In this document: positions 52,231 through 62,668 of the stretch, piece after piece
Layout: each line of letters opens with the position of its first letter
Position numbering within the stretch: position 1 is the first letter of the stretch
DNA from: Bosea sp. F3-2
Lineage (GTDB): Bacteria; Pseudomonadota; Alphaproteobacteria; Rhizobiales; Beijerinckiaceae
DNA: 64,000 bases
NCBI RefSeq assembly: GCF_008253865.1
Contig: NZ_CP042331.1
Location: forward strand, 6,315,364-6,379,363
Direction: 5' to 3'
The notes under the pieces: model-generated
The model's input: only the letters and a program-made list of their open reading frames with translations
Databases searched by the model: none
What the model was told of the DNA's origin: nothing
Translations under genes and position numbers: made by a program

Positions 52231-53370
52231 CTAGCTCACCACCACACGCCCGCGCTGGATGCGCAGGCTGAGCGAGCCGTTCTTCAACGCCAAGGCCTTC
52301 TCGCCGAAGACCTCCCGCCGCCAGCCCTTGAGCGCGGGCACGTCCGAGAGCTCGTCCGAAGCGATGGCCTCCAGATCGTCGCTTGAGGCGATGATCTTCG
52401 GCGCGACACGCTCGGCATCGGCCACCGCCTTGAGCAGCACCTTGAGCAGGTCGAGCACGGCGCCGTTGGTCGGCCGGCCGCGCTCGCGTTCCAGCCGCGG
52501 CAGGGTCTTCGAATCGATCGCGGCCGAGCGCTCGATGGCCGCGAGAACCTCGGCGCCATTGCGCGAGCGCTCGAAGCCGTTGGGGACCGAGCGCAGCTCG
52601 GCCAGTGCGTCGGCCGTGCGCGGGCCGCGCTGGACGATGTCCATCAGAGCGTCGTCCTTGAGAACGCGCTGACGCGGCACGTCGCGGCCCTGCGCCTCGC
52701 GCTCGCGCCAGGCGGCGACCTCCATCAGGATCGGCAATTCGCGCGGCTTGCGGACGCGGCCCTTCAGCCGCTGCCAGGCGTTCTCGGGCTTGACCTCGTA
52801 GGTCGCCGGAGAGGTCAGCACCGCCATCTCCTCGGCGACCCAGCTTTCGCGGCCGCTCGCATCGAGATCGGCCTTCAGCGCGAGGTAGATCTGGCGCAGA
52901 TGGGTGACGTCCGATTCGGCATAGGCGAGCTGGGCCTCGGTGAGCGGACGGCGCGACCAGTCGGTGAAGCGCGAGGACTTGTCGATGCGCGCCTTGGCAA
53001 GGTCGTTGGCGAGTTGCTCGTAGCCGACCGAGTCGCCGTAGCCACAGACCATGGCGGCGACCTGCGTGTCGAAAAGCGGCGCCGGCAGCACGCGCCCGAG
53101 CAGCCAGACGATTTCCAGATCCTGCCGGGCGGCGTGGAAGACCTTCACCACGGACTCGTTGACCATCAACCCGAAGAAGGGGGCAAGGTCGAGCTCAGGC
53201 GCCAGCGGGTCGACCAGAATCGCCTCTTCGGGCGAGGCGAGCTGGATCAGGCAGAGCTTCGGATAATAGGTCGTCTCGCGCAGGAACTCGGTGTCGACCG
53301 TCACGAAGGGATGGGCGGCGAGGCGGTCGCAGGCGGCGGCGAGCTCGGCGGTATCGGTGATCAGATGCAT
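52231..53370 (-). CDS. rnd: Ribonuclease D
   Basis: A 379-residue protein with the DEDD exonuclease motifs: VDTEFLRETTYYPKLCLIQL (D26, E28), HAARQDLEIVWLLG, and LAYAESDVTHLRQIY (Tyr and Asp of motif III). An HRDC domain follows (DIVQRGPRTADALAELRSVP). Length fits RNase D, which trims tRNA 3' ends and other small RNAs. It stands alone between fliP (convergent) and aspS (divergent). Confidence 0.94.
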   Translation of the reverse strand: MHLITDTAELAAACDRLAAHPFVTVDTEFLRETTYYPKLCLIQLASPEEAILVDPLAPELDLAPFFGLMVNESVVKVFHAARQDLEIVWLLGRVLPAPLFDTQVAAMVCGYGDSVGYEQLANDLAKARIDKSSRFTDWSRRPLTEAQLAYAESDVTHLRQIYLALKADLDASGRESWVAEEMAVLTSPATYEVKPENAWQRLKGRVRKPRELPILMEVAAWREREAQGRDVPRQRVLKDDALMDIVQRGPRTADALAELRSVPNGFERSRNGAEVLAAIERSAAIDSKTLPRLERERGRPTNGAVLDLLKVLLKAVADAERVAPKIIASSDDLEAIASDELSDVPALKGWRREVFGEKALALKNGSLSLRIQRGRVVVS

Positions 53371-53506
53371 GGTATTCGGCTCTTAGCAGAGTCCGGGGCG
53401 GGATGTCGCGGCCGTTCTTGACATTTCGGGCGCGCGCGTGTGGTTAGCCGCGAGCTGCGGCTGGCTCGCATGCCGGCTCCCGACGCATTTCCGAAAGACC
53501 GACCCC

Positions 53507-55291
<1,785 letters not shown>

Positions 55292-55297
55292 GCCGAG

Positions 55298-55669
55298 ATG
55301 CCTTCGCTGCTGACCGGCCGGCTCCTGCCGGCCGCCTGCCTGCTCGCCCTGTCGGCTGGCGCCAGCCTGGCCGGCCACCCCGATTCCAGCGCTGGACGTG
55401 CCTCCGAACTGGCTGTGACGGTCTCGCGCGCCATCGCCTGCAGGGCCGGTTCGCCGCAACGCACGACACTCGACCGCTTCCTCGACGCCGAGAAGACGCG
55501 CGGGGCGAGCGACGATGAGCTCGCCGCAGCGCGCTCGGCCTACATCACCGTCTCCGAGGCCGAGACCGTCAACCAGAGCGTTCAGCCGCAGGGCTGCACG
55601 GCGGAGGAGCGGACCGAGCTCAAGCTGCGCATGGCCCGGATCCGGGCCGGTGATTTCGAAGAGCGCTGA
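55298..55669 (+). CDS. Small secreted protein, unknown function
   Basis: A 123-residue protein starting six bases after the aspS stop. Residues 1-25 are a signal peptide (LLPAACLLALSAGASLAG). The mature part (RASELAVTVSRAIACRAGSP, LDRFLDAEKTRGASDDELAA, CTAEERTELKLRMARIRAGD) is helical and contains two Cys that could form a disulphide in the periplasm. I do not recognise the family. Close spacing suggests read-through from aspS. Confidence 0.7.
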   Translation: MPSLLTGRLLPAACLLALSAGASLAGHPDSSAGRASELAVTVSRAIACRAGSPQRTTLDRFLDAEKTRGASDDELAAARSAYITVSEAETVNQSVQPQGCTAEERTELKLRMARIRAGDFEER

Positions 55670-55685
55670 TCCAGTCGCACCGCCC

Positions 55686-55985
55686 ATGCCTGTCTGCAAA
55701 CCTTGCCTCGCCGGGGCGCTGCTCCTCGGGCTCGGCGCCTGCACGACGGTCGGCCCGGTGCCGGGCACCGTGGAGTATGCCGCCGCGACCGTTTCGCGCG
55801 CCTATGATTGCGGCCTGCGCGTCGATCGCAGCCGCATCATCGCCCGGCTCGACCGGCAGGAGCGCCAGCGCTTCATCGAGGCCAATGCCGGCTACGCGGT
55901 GAAATCCTACAAGGCGCCGCGCCGCTGCGAAGCGAGCGAGCGCGAACGCGTGCAAGGCGAGATCGGCGCGCTCGCCCGGCGCTGA
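55686..55985 (+). CDS. Small lipoprotein, unknown function
   Basis: A 99-residue protein whose signal ends in the lipobox LGA-C (Cys19), so it is probably acylated. The rest, AATVSRAYDCGLRVDRSRII then ARLDRQERQRFIEANAGYAV, is a short helical domain with two more Cys. Its start is 16 bases after the preceding small secreted gene, and both share the V-S-R-A pattern before a Cys (VSRAIACR, VSRAYDCG), so they may be diverged paralogues. Confidence 0.7.
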   Translation: MPVCKPCLAGALLLGLGACTTVGPVPGTVEYAAATVSRAYDCGLRVDRSRIIARLDRQERQRFIEANAGYAVKSYKAPRRCEASERERVQGEIGALARR

Positions 55986-56027
55986 ATTCGCTTGCGTCGG
56001 ACGAGCCGTCGAGGCCACAAGGCCGCG

Positions 56028-56909
56028 ATGCCCGCCCCCGCCATCACCGCCATCGTCGTCAGCTACGACAGTGCCGAGGTTCTGCCCGCTTGCCTCGATG
56101 CGCTGGCGGCCGAGGGCGTTCCGGCGATCGTCGTCGACAACGCCAGCGAGGACGAGAGCCGCAGCATCGCTGCCGCGATGGGCGCAAGGGTGATCGCGAA
56201 CGCTCGCAACGAGGGTTACGGACGCGGCAACAATATCGGCATCGCCGCGGCCGATACGCCCTATGTGCTGATCGTCAATCCCGATCTGGAACTGAGGCCG
56301 GGCGCGGCTGCAGCACTGCGGGAAGCGGCCGAGCGCTATCCCGACGCTGGCATGCTGGCGCCGCGCATCGTCGAGCCTTCGGGCCGGGTCTTCCTGCAGC
56401 CGCGCTCGCTGCTCTCGCCGCCGCATCTCAACCGCAGCGGTGGCATGGTCGTGCCGGAAGGCGATGCCTGCCTGCCGTTCCTGTCCGGAGCCTGCCTGCT
56501 GATCCGGCGCGAGCTGTTCGTCACGCTGGGTGGCTTCGACCCGGCGATCTTCCTATTCTACGAGGATGACGATCTGTGCCGGCGCATGCGCGATGCCGGC
56601 CATGCGCTGATCCATGTCCATGACGCCGAGGCGCGGCATGGGCGCGGCCGCTCGACCGCGCCGTCGCCACGGCGCCGGTTCAAGGCGCGCTGGCATCTTG
56701 CCTGGTCGGAACGCTACGTGGCCCGCAAATACGGACTCCCGATGCCGGGGCCGATCCGCACGCTGGAGAACTTCGGCAAGGCGATCGGCTACGGCCTGCT
56801 GCTCAACCGCCAGAAGATGGCGGCCCATGCCGGCTCGGTTGCCGGGGCGCGGGCTTGGGCGAGCGGGCAGACGGCGCTGGCACATGAGAGGCTGGAGGTT
56901 TCGCCATGA
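56028..56909 (+). CDS. GT2-family glycosyltransferase
   Basis: The ATG at 56028 (293 residues) is preferred over a TTG at 55992. The GT-A fold shows ITAIVVSYDSAEVLPACLDA, VVDNASEDES, RNEGYGRGNNIGIAAADTPY, the metal-site segment LIVNPDLEL, and FLSGACLLIRRELFVTLGGF followed by FYEDDDLCRRMRDAG. This is the rhamnosyltransferase-like GT2 group that builds surface polysaccharide. It overlaps the acyltransferase gene by four bases (ATGA), so the two act in one pathway, probably on a cell-surface glycan. Confidence 0.88.
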   Translation: MPAPAITAIVVSYDSAEVLPACLDALAAEGVPAIVVDNASEDESRSIAAAMGARVIANARNEGYGRGNNIGIAAADTPYVLIVNPDLELRPGAAAALREAAERYPDAGMLAPRIVEPSGRVFLQPRSLLSPPHLNRSGGMVVPEGDACLPFLSGACLLIRRELFVTLGGFDPAIFLFYEDDDLCRRMRDAGHALIHVHDAEARHGRGRSTAPSPRRRFKARWHLAWSERYVARKYGLPMPGPIRTLENFGKAIGYGLLLNRQKMAAHAGSVAGARAWASGQTALAHERLEVSP

Positions 56910-57958
56910 TCTGGCGTGCGCCGCGCGTCGCGAAAGCGCTTGCCAATCCGCATAACAATTTCGGCCTGCTGCGCCTCGCCATGGCCGTGGCCGTGGTGAT
57001 CTCGCACGCCTTCAGCGTCACCGACGGGCGGGTCGAGCAAGAGCCCTGGTTTGCGACGACGGGCTTCACGCTTGGCGAACATGCGGTCAATGGCTTCTTC
57101 GCGATCTCCGGCTTCCTCGTCACGATGAGCTTCCTGCGGCGCGGCTGGCGCGACTATGTGCTGGCGCGGTTGCTGCGGATCGCGCCCGGCCTGATCGCGG
57201 CGACGCTGGTCGTCGCCCTGCTGATCGGCGGGCTGATGACGAATCTCGATCTCGCGGCCTATTTCAGGGATCCGCGGTTGTGGCGCTTCATCAGCGCGAC
57301 GCTGACCAGCTTCAAGAGCGCGGCCGCCCTGCCGGGCGTGTTCGAGGGCAATCCGCTGCAATTCCCGATGGGGACGGTGTGGACGCTGAAATACGAGACG
57401 CTGTGCTATCTCGGCGTTCTGATCGCGGGCGTCGCCGGCCTGCTCGCCAAGCCGCGGCTGGCCTTGGCTACCCTTGCAGCGCTCACTTTGGCCGTGGTCC
57501 TGCGCGAGGTGCTGATACCCGACGGACCGAAGGGCGCGGAGACGGCCCTGCGCCTGCCGCTGATCTTCCTCGCTGGCGGCGTGGTCTATCTCTATCGCGA
57601 GCGGGTGACGCTCTCGCTGCCGTTGCTGGCGCTCGCGCTTCTCGCGCTGGTCCCGCTCGCCTTCACGCCGCTCTACAAGGCGGCGCTTTACCTCGTCACG
57701 GCCTGGGGCGTTATCGTGATCGCGCTTGCCCCGGCGTTGACGCGCCGCTCGGTCGAGCCGCCGGCCGACCTGTCCTACGGCGTCTATCTCTATGGCTGGC
57801 CGGTGCAGCAGGCTCTGCACGCGCTGTTCCCGGCCCTGGGCGCGGTCGCGCTGCTCTGGCCCTCGCTGGCCGTGACCTTCGTGATCGCGGCCTTGTCCTG
57901 GTTCCTGGTCGAAAAGCCGGCGCTCGGCCTCAAGCGCCGGTTGCTGCGCGCGTCCTGA
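56906..57958 (+). CDS. Acyltransferase 3 (OafA/YrhL-type) membrane protein
   Basis: A 350-residue membrane protein with about ten helices. The family signatures are NNFGLLRLAMAVAVVISHAF (catalytic His near 34), HAVNGFFAISGFLVTMSFLR and RLLRIAPGLIA. The PADLSYGVYLYGWPVQQALH segment near the end is also typical. Such enzymes transfer acetyl or other acyl groups to sugars of O-antigen, exopolysaccharide or Nod factors. It is translationally coupled to the GT2 gene, and overlaps the convergent CatB-like gene by 29 bases. Confidence 0.88.
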   Translation: MIWRAPRVAKALANPHNNFGLLRLAMAVAVVISHAFSVTDGRVEQEPWFATTGFTLGEHAVNGFFAISGFLVTMSFLRRGWRDYVLARLLRIAPGLIAATLVVALLIGGLMTNLDLAAYFRDPRLWRFISATLTSFKSAAALPGVFEGNPLQFPMGTVWTLKYETLCYLGVLIAGVAGLLAKPRLALATLAALTLAVVLREVLIPDGPKGAETALRLPLIFLAGGVVYLYRERVTLSLPLLALALLALVPLAFTPLYKAALYLVTAWGVIVIALAPALTRRSVEPPADLSYGVYLYGWPVQQALHALFPALGAVALLWPSLAVTFVIAALSWFLVEKPALGLKRRLLRAS

Positions 57959-58643
57959 CCGTGGCGACGAACTCCGCGATCCGCTCGCTCATGAGAAGCG
58001 GCAGGAGCGGAGCGAGCCGTTCACGGGGAAGCTCCCACCAGCGGCTCTCGAGAAGTGCCGCGACCGTCGCTTCATCGAAGCGCAACCTGACGATGCGGGC
58101 CGGATTGCCGGCGACGATTGCATAGGGCGGCACGTCGCGCGTCACCACGGCCCGCGCCGCCACCACGGCGCCATGGCCGATGCGGACGCCGGACATGATC
58201 ATGCATTGCGAGCCGAGCCAGACGTCGTGACCGATGACGACGTCGCCACGCGTGGTGTCGTGGCCGGTCATGCCCGCCGTCTCCGGCCAGAGACGCGGCA
58301 GGGCCGGGAAGGGGTAGGTGGTCGCCCAGTCGAGCCGGTGATTGCCGCCCAGCAGGATCTCGACGCCGTCGGCGATCGAGCCGTAGCGGCCGATGGCAAG
58401 CTTCGCGCCGCTTTCAGGGAAGCGCACCTTCGGCCGGCCATAGGTATAGAGGCCGAAGACGAACTGGCCCGGCCGCCGGGCGGTGAGATGCGCCAGATGC
58501 AGTCGGGTCTGGTTGTCCGGATTCAAGCGCTTGCGCAGCCAGCCGCGCGGGACGGCGGGCAGCCCTGCCCACCATCCCTGCAGGCGCGAAGGGCGCCAGT
58601 CGCGATCCTCGGGAGCGATGACGCCCTCCAGATCAGAGGGCAT
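57930..58643 (-). CDS. CatB/Vat-like hexapeptide acetyltransferase
   Basis: A 237-residue protein with left-handed beta-helix repeats: KLAIGRYGSIADGVEILLGG, GDVVIGHDVWLGSQCMIMSG, VRIGHGAVVAARAVVTRDVP and PYAIVAGNPARIVRLRF. The NHRLDWATTYPF loop carries the catalytic His seen in xenobiotic acetyltransferases. Relatives modify either streptogramin or chloramphenicol antibiotics or sugars; next to a GT2 and acyltransferase 3, a surface-sugar role is equally likely. Its start overlaps the end of the upstream large secreted-protein gene by 11 bases. Confidence 0.82.
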   Translation of the reverse strand: MPSDLEGVIAPEDRDWRPSRLQGWWAGLPAVPRGWLRKRLNPDNQTRLHLAHLTARRPGQFVFGLYTYGRPKVRFPESGAKLAIGRYGSIADGVEILLGGNHRLDWATTYPFPALPRLWPETAGMTGHDTTRGDVVIGHDVWLGSQCMIMSGVRIGHGAVVAARAVVTRDVPPYAIVAGNPARIVRLRFDEATVAALLESRWWELPRERLAPLLPLLMSERIAEFVATVRTRAATGA

Positions 58644-60471
58644 CGGCCTTGAGGTCGATCTTGTCGAAGATCTCCGTCGGCTCGGTCATGGTGATGACGT
58701 CGGCGAGGCCGAGGCCGGTCTGCGACTTGGCGCTGGCCTGGACGTTGAGCGTGCCCGGCTTGGCGACGAAGCGCGAGACCGCTGCCGTCAGGGTCTTGGC
58801 GGCGTCGGAGGGGCCGAGGATCGCGGCGAGGCCGAGGCTTGCGACCATCGCATATTGCTGACGGACCTCCTCGACCTTGCGCTTCGACTTGCGGGCCTCG
58901 TTCTCGATCAGCTTCTCGACCAGGCCGAAGTTCTGCAGCTTGACCTGCAGATTGCGCGCGGTCGCGCCGAGCGCGGCCACCTGGGCGAGGGCGAGGTCGC
59001 TGGAGAACAGATCCTTCGTGACGTTTCCGAGCGTGCCGGAAGCGTCGAGCTGGACGAGGCCGGCGCTGCCCAGGGACAGGCTGCGGATGGCGATCTCGTT
59101 CTTCGCCGCCTCCCAGGCCAGGTCGAGCTTGGCGGAGAGATCGAGCGAGCGGATGCCCATCGCGATCATGTCCTTGGCGGCCGGGTTGCTGGCCGTGTCG
59201 ACGATCGGGGTGACGAGGTGGTCGATGGTCAGCCCAAGGCTGGTCGGGATGCCGTTGAGCTGCTCGCCGGCCCTGATCTCGAAGGTTCCGAGCGCGATCT
59301 TGATCGGGTCCTTGCCGGTGATGACCGGCGGGGCATCGATCGAGATTCCGGCGAGGCGCATCGTGCCGATGGTCGGGATGAAGCGGCGGAAATCGAACTC
59401 TTCGATCGGCTTGTCAGGCTCCGTCAGCGCGGTGCGCAGCTCGCGCAGAACCGGGGCGAAGGAGAAGCCGGAATAGCTGATCGTATCGATGCCGCCCTTG
59501 GCCGGGCCGGAGCTGAAGCGGAAGCCTTCGAGCGCGAAGCCGGACTTGGCCGGCGTATTCTCGCCAAAGGCCATGCGGGCGATCTTGATGTCGACCGTCT
59601 CCGGCTTGGCGCCTGACTTCGGCGGAGCAGAAACGGTCATGGCGAAATCGCGCGCCTCGCCGCTGCCGTATTCGAACATGTCGAAGAGCGAGAGCATGGA
59701 CAGGCCGAGCCGCTTTTCGGCGTCGCTCTTCTGCGCGGATTTCTCGTCGGCCTTGTCGTCCTTCTTGCCGGCCTCCTTCTTCTCGACTTCGTCGGAGGCG
59801 GCGGCGAGCTGGTTGATGACGTCGAGCAGCGGCTCGGCGCCGACCTTGGCGGCGAAGCCGCGGGCCGTGGCCTTGCCGAGCGACGCCTTGCCGGCCTTGC
59901 CCATGTCGAGAGCGTAGCCGTCCTGCTCGAAGCTGCCGATCAGGGGCTGCATCTTCTCCTCGACGCCCGGCGCGGCCTTCTCGGTCAGCACCCGCGCGCT
60001 CTGGCGCAGATCGAAGGCGTCGAACGCCGTGCGCTTCAGCTCGCCCTTGATCGGGCCGGTGGCGCCGCCATCGCCGACGATCGTGCCGCTCGCCGATTCG
60101 CCGTGGCCGATCCGGCCCTCGCGGATGTCGGTGAGGCGGATGTCGCGATAGGTCGTTGTCTGCTTCTGGTCGCCGAAATTCTGCACCATCGTCAGCTCCG
60201 GAGCGCTGATCTCGGTCGCATTCAGCCGCCCCGCGCGCGCCGCAGCCGAATCGCTGGCGGTGCCGGTGAACAGGGCGAGGAAGGCGTCCTTCTCCAGCGT
60301 CGAACCCTTGACCATGATCTTCGGCGCATTGATCACCATCCGGCCGAGATCGATCTTGACGTTGTCGATCTGGAAATCGGCGGCCCAGACGGGAGACGCA
60401 AAGGCGATGAGGACGGCCGTCAAGGCTGTGCCGGTGAGGTGCGTCGGCCGACGAAGGCGCACGATCGTCAT
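58633..60471 (-). CDS. Large secreted protein, unknown function
   Basis: AGGAG six bases before the ATG at 60471 sets the start (612 residues). A signal peptide (about 1-30, ending VWA-AD) precedes DFQIDNVKIDLGRMVINAPK and repeated beta-strand-like segments (DGYALDMGKAGKASLGKATA, TVSAPPKSGAKPETVDIKIA, LAGISIDAPPVITGKDPIKI), with a Lys/Glu/Asp-rich linker near 235-265. The style recalls AsmA-like or lipid-transport proteins but no motif proves it. It is coupled to the CatB-like acetyltransferase by an 11-base overlap. Confidence 0.7.
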   Translation of the reverse strand: MTIVRLRRPTHLTGTALTAVLIAFASPVWAADFQIDNVKIDLGRMVINAPKIMVKGSTLEKDAFLALFTGTASDSAAARAGRLNATEISAPELTMVQNFGDQKQTTTYRDIRLTDIREGRIGHGESASGTIVGDGGATGPIKGELKRTAFDAFDLRQSARVLTEKAAPGVEEKMQPLIGSFEQDGYALDMGKAGKASLGKATARGFAAKVGAEPLLDVINQLAAASDEVEKKEAGKKDDKADEKSAQKSDAEKRLGLSMLSLFDMFEYGSGEARDFAMTVSAPPKSGAKPETVDIKIARMAFGENTPAKSGFALEGFRFSSGPAKGGIDTISYSGFSFAPVLRELRTALTEPDKPIEEFDFRRFIPTIGTMRLAGISIDAPPVITGKDPIKIALGTFEIRAGEQLNGIPTSLGLTIDHLVTPIVDTASNPAAKDMIAMGIRSLDLSAKLDLAWEAAKNEIAIRSLSLGSAGLVQLDASGTLGNVTKDLFSSDLALAQVAALGATARNLQVKLQNFGLVEKLIENEARKSKRKVEEVRQQYAMVASLGLAAILGPSDAAKTLTAAVSRFVAKPGTLNVQASAKSQTGLGLADVITMTEPTEIFDKIDLKADAL

Positions 60472-60678
60472 AAGGGGCTCCTGCTTCATTGGCTGGGCGA
60501 AACTGCCGCGAGCGGATGGCGAAAGAAGGTCGCCATGCCGTAGGGGCCAGCGTCATGCATTCATATGACGAGGAAGGGGTTGACCGGAAGATGGCGGACA
60601 CGGCCATCTGCCGAAGATTCGCCATCGGCCGTTCCTAAAGCATGAGAACGGCGATGGCCGCCATGGAGTTGGGAAGCG

Positions 60679-61152
60679 ATGCACGCCATCAAGACCGTTT
60701 TCGCCGCGATCGTTCTCGCCCTGATGGCGTTGGTGCCGGCCGCCGCGCAGAGCCAGCCCGCCGCAGCCGGCGCCGGGCTCGAACCGCTCGTCATCGTCAG
60801 CGGCGGCACGCGGCACGCCTTCCAGGTCGAGGTGATGCGCACGCCCGACCAGCGCGCGAAGGGGCTGATGTTCCGCAACTACATGCCGGCCGATCGCGGC
60901 ATGCTGTTCGACTTCGGTGCCAGCGAGCCCGTGGCGATGTGGATGCAGAACACCTACATCTCGCTCGACATGCTGTTCATCCGGGCGGACGGCACCATCG
61001 CACGCATCGCCGAACGGACGGAGCCGCTTTCGACGCGCACGATTCCCTCCGGCGAGCCGGTGCTGTCGGTGCTCGAGATCAATGGCGGCGTCAGCAAGCA
61101 GCTTGGCCTCAAGCCCGGCGACAAGGTCGAGCATCCGCTGTTCAAGCGTTAG
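60679..61152 (+). CDS. Exported DUF192 protein
   Basis: A 157-residue protein with a signal peptide (1-23, ending AAA-QS). The core VIVSGGTRHAFQVEVMRTPD, QRAKGLMFRNYMPADRGMLF, DFGASEPVAMWMQNTYISLD and MLFIRADGTI is the DUF192 domain, a small beta-barrel of unknown biochemical role that is common and usually exported. No ribosome site stronger than GGGAAG is seen. It is divergent from the large secreted-protein gene. Confidence 0.9.
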   Translation: MHAIKTVFAAIVLALMALVPAAAQSQPAAAGAGLEPLVIVSGGTRHAFQVEVMRTPDQRAKGLMFRNYMPADRGMLFDFGASEPVAMWMQNTYISLDMLFIRADGTIARIAERTEPLSTRTIPSGEPVLSVLEINGGVSKQLGLKPGDKVEHPLFKR

Positions 61153-61251
61153 GGATGGCAAGGCGGGGGCTTCCGCTGGCGGCTTTCAAGCCCGCCGCGT
61201 GACAGTTCCCAGCAAGGCTCCACTGAGGGCTCCCTTGCGCCGCCCGGCCTG

Positions 61252-61551
61252 CTATGTCGCGGGCGCGAAGGCCAAGATCACGTTCTCGTACGAGGTCATG
61301 CGGGCGACGTCCTGAATCTGCCAGCGCCGTGAAGGCGGTGGCTTCAGGCCGATATTCGAACCGCGCGTCGTCGATTCCCGGGCCTGCCGCGGCTTCTCCA
61401 GCTGATCGACCTCGTCCCTATTCGACTCATCGATCTCAGGTACTAGCTGTGGCTTGGGAAAGCGCTGCTCGCGCTCCTTTCTGGCCTCTTCCTGCTCGCG
61501 CCTCATCTTTGCCAGGCGCGCAGCCCTCGAGAGCTGATTGGCTCGTTTCAT
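61252..61551 (-). CDS. Small charged protein (99 aa), second of a pair
   Basis: The ATG at 61551 has AAGGAA upstream. The 99 residues include a long charged helix (LAKMRREQEEARKEREQRFP), then PKPQLVPEIDESNRDEVDQL and a C-terminal stretch with no recognised domain. There is no signal peptide or membrane segment. It starts 11 bases after the 51-residue membrane protein, so the two form one unit. The reading frame extends far upstream but only as shadow. Function unknown. Confidence 0.6.
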   Translation of the reverse strand: MKRANQLSRAARLAKMRREQEEARKEREQRFPKPQLVPEIDESNRDEVDQLEKPRQARESTTRGSNIGLKPPPSRRWQIQDVARMTSYENVILAFAPAT

Positions 61552-61562
61552 GGCCCATTCCT

Positions 61563-61718
61563 TCAGGGCGTTGCAGCTGTGAGAAGCTGGTGGAGATGCA
61601 GGGCTGCACGCGCGATGTAGGCCGCGAGGACGAGTACAAGAATCACTCTGATCCAAACGGTGATCGGAAAGGCTTCGGCAGAGCCCCGGCGGTGCCGGAA
61701 CGGTACGACCTGTTTCAT
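61563..61718 (-). CDS. Small single-helix membrane protein (51 aa), first of a pair
   Basis: An ATG at 61718 with AAGGAA nine bases upstream opens a 51-residue frame. Residues about 20-42 (ITVWIRVILVLVLAAYIARA) form one membrane helix; the N-terminus is basic (KQVVPFRHRRG), so it should face the cytoplasm. It is too short for domain assignment. The 99-residue gene follows immediately. Confidence 0.55.
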   Translation of the reverse strand: MKQVVPFRHRRGSAEAFPITVWIRVILVLVLAAYIARAALHLHQLLTAATP

Positions 61719-62006
61719 ATCGGCGCGTTCCTTGTGGCGTGGAGCCAAGCGTTTCAAGGAATGCGCCACCAGCGAGCAGCGCCTTGAACGGCGATCGTAT
61801 CGGCCGTTGCGTTCCACCGGGACGGCGCAGCCCGTTCCCAGGGGCGATGGCGAGACGGGCAAACGGCCGGAGAACATCGCTGGGCGTTAATGGGAACTTC
61901 CTGTTCCCAAACCGTCCCGACGATGCTATTTCGTTCCGCGTTGCGGCAGGTGGTTTTGGAACTGCCGTGATGGTTTTGCGAGTGATGCGATACACTTGCG
62001 GACTGT
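61719..62006. other. Intergenic region upstream of tRNA-Pro
   Basis: About 290 bases. It includes one inverted repeat, TGGGAAC-TTCCT-GTTCCCA (61891-61909), otherwise no supported gene. The promoter of the small-gene pair (leftward) and that of tRNA-Pro (rightward) must lie here. Confidence 0.5.
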
Positions 62007-62083
62007 CGGGGTATAGCGCAGCCCGGTAGCGCATCTGCTTTGGGAGCAGAGGGTCCCAGGTTCGAATCCTGGTGCCCCGACCA
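62007..62083 (+). tRNA. tRNA-Pro (anticodon TGG)
   Basis: A 77-nt cloverleaf: acceptor CGGGGTA paired with TGCCCCG, anticodon loop CTTTGGGAG with TGG, T arm CCAGG-TTCGAAT-CCTGG, and an encoded CCA end. All stems pair. Confidence 0.96.
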
Positions 62084-62151
62084 TTCCAGACCGATACAAC
62101 ACGGCCCGGCTCCCGGGCCGGAGCAAATCTGGTGACGGCCGAGCGCTATTT

Positions 62152-62457
62152 ATGACCGCACGCATCTACCGACCGGCCCGTACGGCCATGCAGTCCGGCA
62201 CCGCCAAGACCGAGCGCTGGCTGCTCGAATATGAGCCGGAGCGGCCGCGTGAGATCGAGCCCCTTATGGGGTGGACTTCCTCGTCGGACATGAAGAGCCA
62301 GCTCAAGCTCTGGTTCGACAGTGAGGAGGAGGCTGTCGCCTACGCCACGCGCAACGGCATTCCGTTCCGTGTCGAGAAGCCGCATGAGGCGAAGCGCCGC
62401 TCGATTTCCTACTCCGATAATTTCAAGTACACGCGCGTCGGTCAGTGGACGCATTGA
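62152..62457 (+). CDS. NADH dehydrogenase accessory subunit, NDUFS4-like
   Basis: A 101-residue protein matching the ETC complex I subunit family: MTARIYRPARTAMQSGTAKT, RWLLEYEPERPREIEPLMGW, TSSSDMKSQLKLWFDSEEEA, VAYATRNGIPFRV and YSDNFKYTRVGQWTH. Alphaproteobacterial complex I contains this 18-kDa (NDUFS4/NUYM) subunit, shared with mitochondria, while most other bacteria lack it. It lies between two tRNA genes, away from the nuo operon. It acts at the peripheral arm of complex I. Confidence 0.93.
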   Translation: MTARIYRPARTAMQSGTAKTERWLLEYEPERPREIEPLMGWTSSSDMKSQLKLWFDSEEEAVAYATRNGIPFRVEKPHEAKRRSISYSDNFKYTRVGQWTH

Positions 62458-62494
62458 CGCGATGACGACAGGCGAGGGGGCTTCCTTCGCTTTC

Positions 62495-62571
62495 GGGCCC
62501 GTAGCTCAGTTGGATAGAGCAATAGCCTTCTAAGCTATCGGTCGCAGGTTCGAATCCTGCCGGGCTCGCCA
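62495..62571 (+). tRNA. tRNA-Arg (anticodon TCT)
   Basis: A 77-nt cloverleaf: GGGCCCG pairs with CGGGCTC, D arm GCTCAGTTGGATAGAGC, anticodon loop CCTTCTAAG with TCT, T arm GCAGG-TTCGAAT-CCTGC, and an encoded CCA. A T-rich stretch follows directly. Confidence 0.96.
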
Positions 62572-62668
62572 TTGTTTTTATTAGGGAATTCCTCTTTGTT
62601 CTCGGAGGCGTTCCAACAAGCATACCGCTGCTCGTTCTGATTCTTGGCCGCCCTCCGTCCGCCCTCCC

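Noticed and set aside
61891..61909. Inverted repeat TGGGAAC-TTCCT-GTTCCCA taken as an SOS box
   Set aside because: The alphaproteobacterial box is a direct repeat with seven bases between halves; this is an inverted repeat with a five-base loop, and it is far from any start codon.
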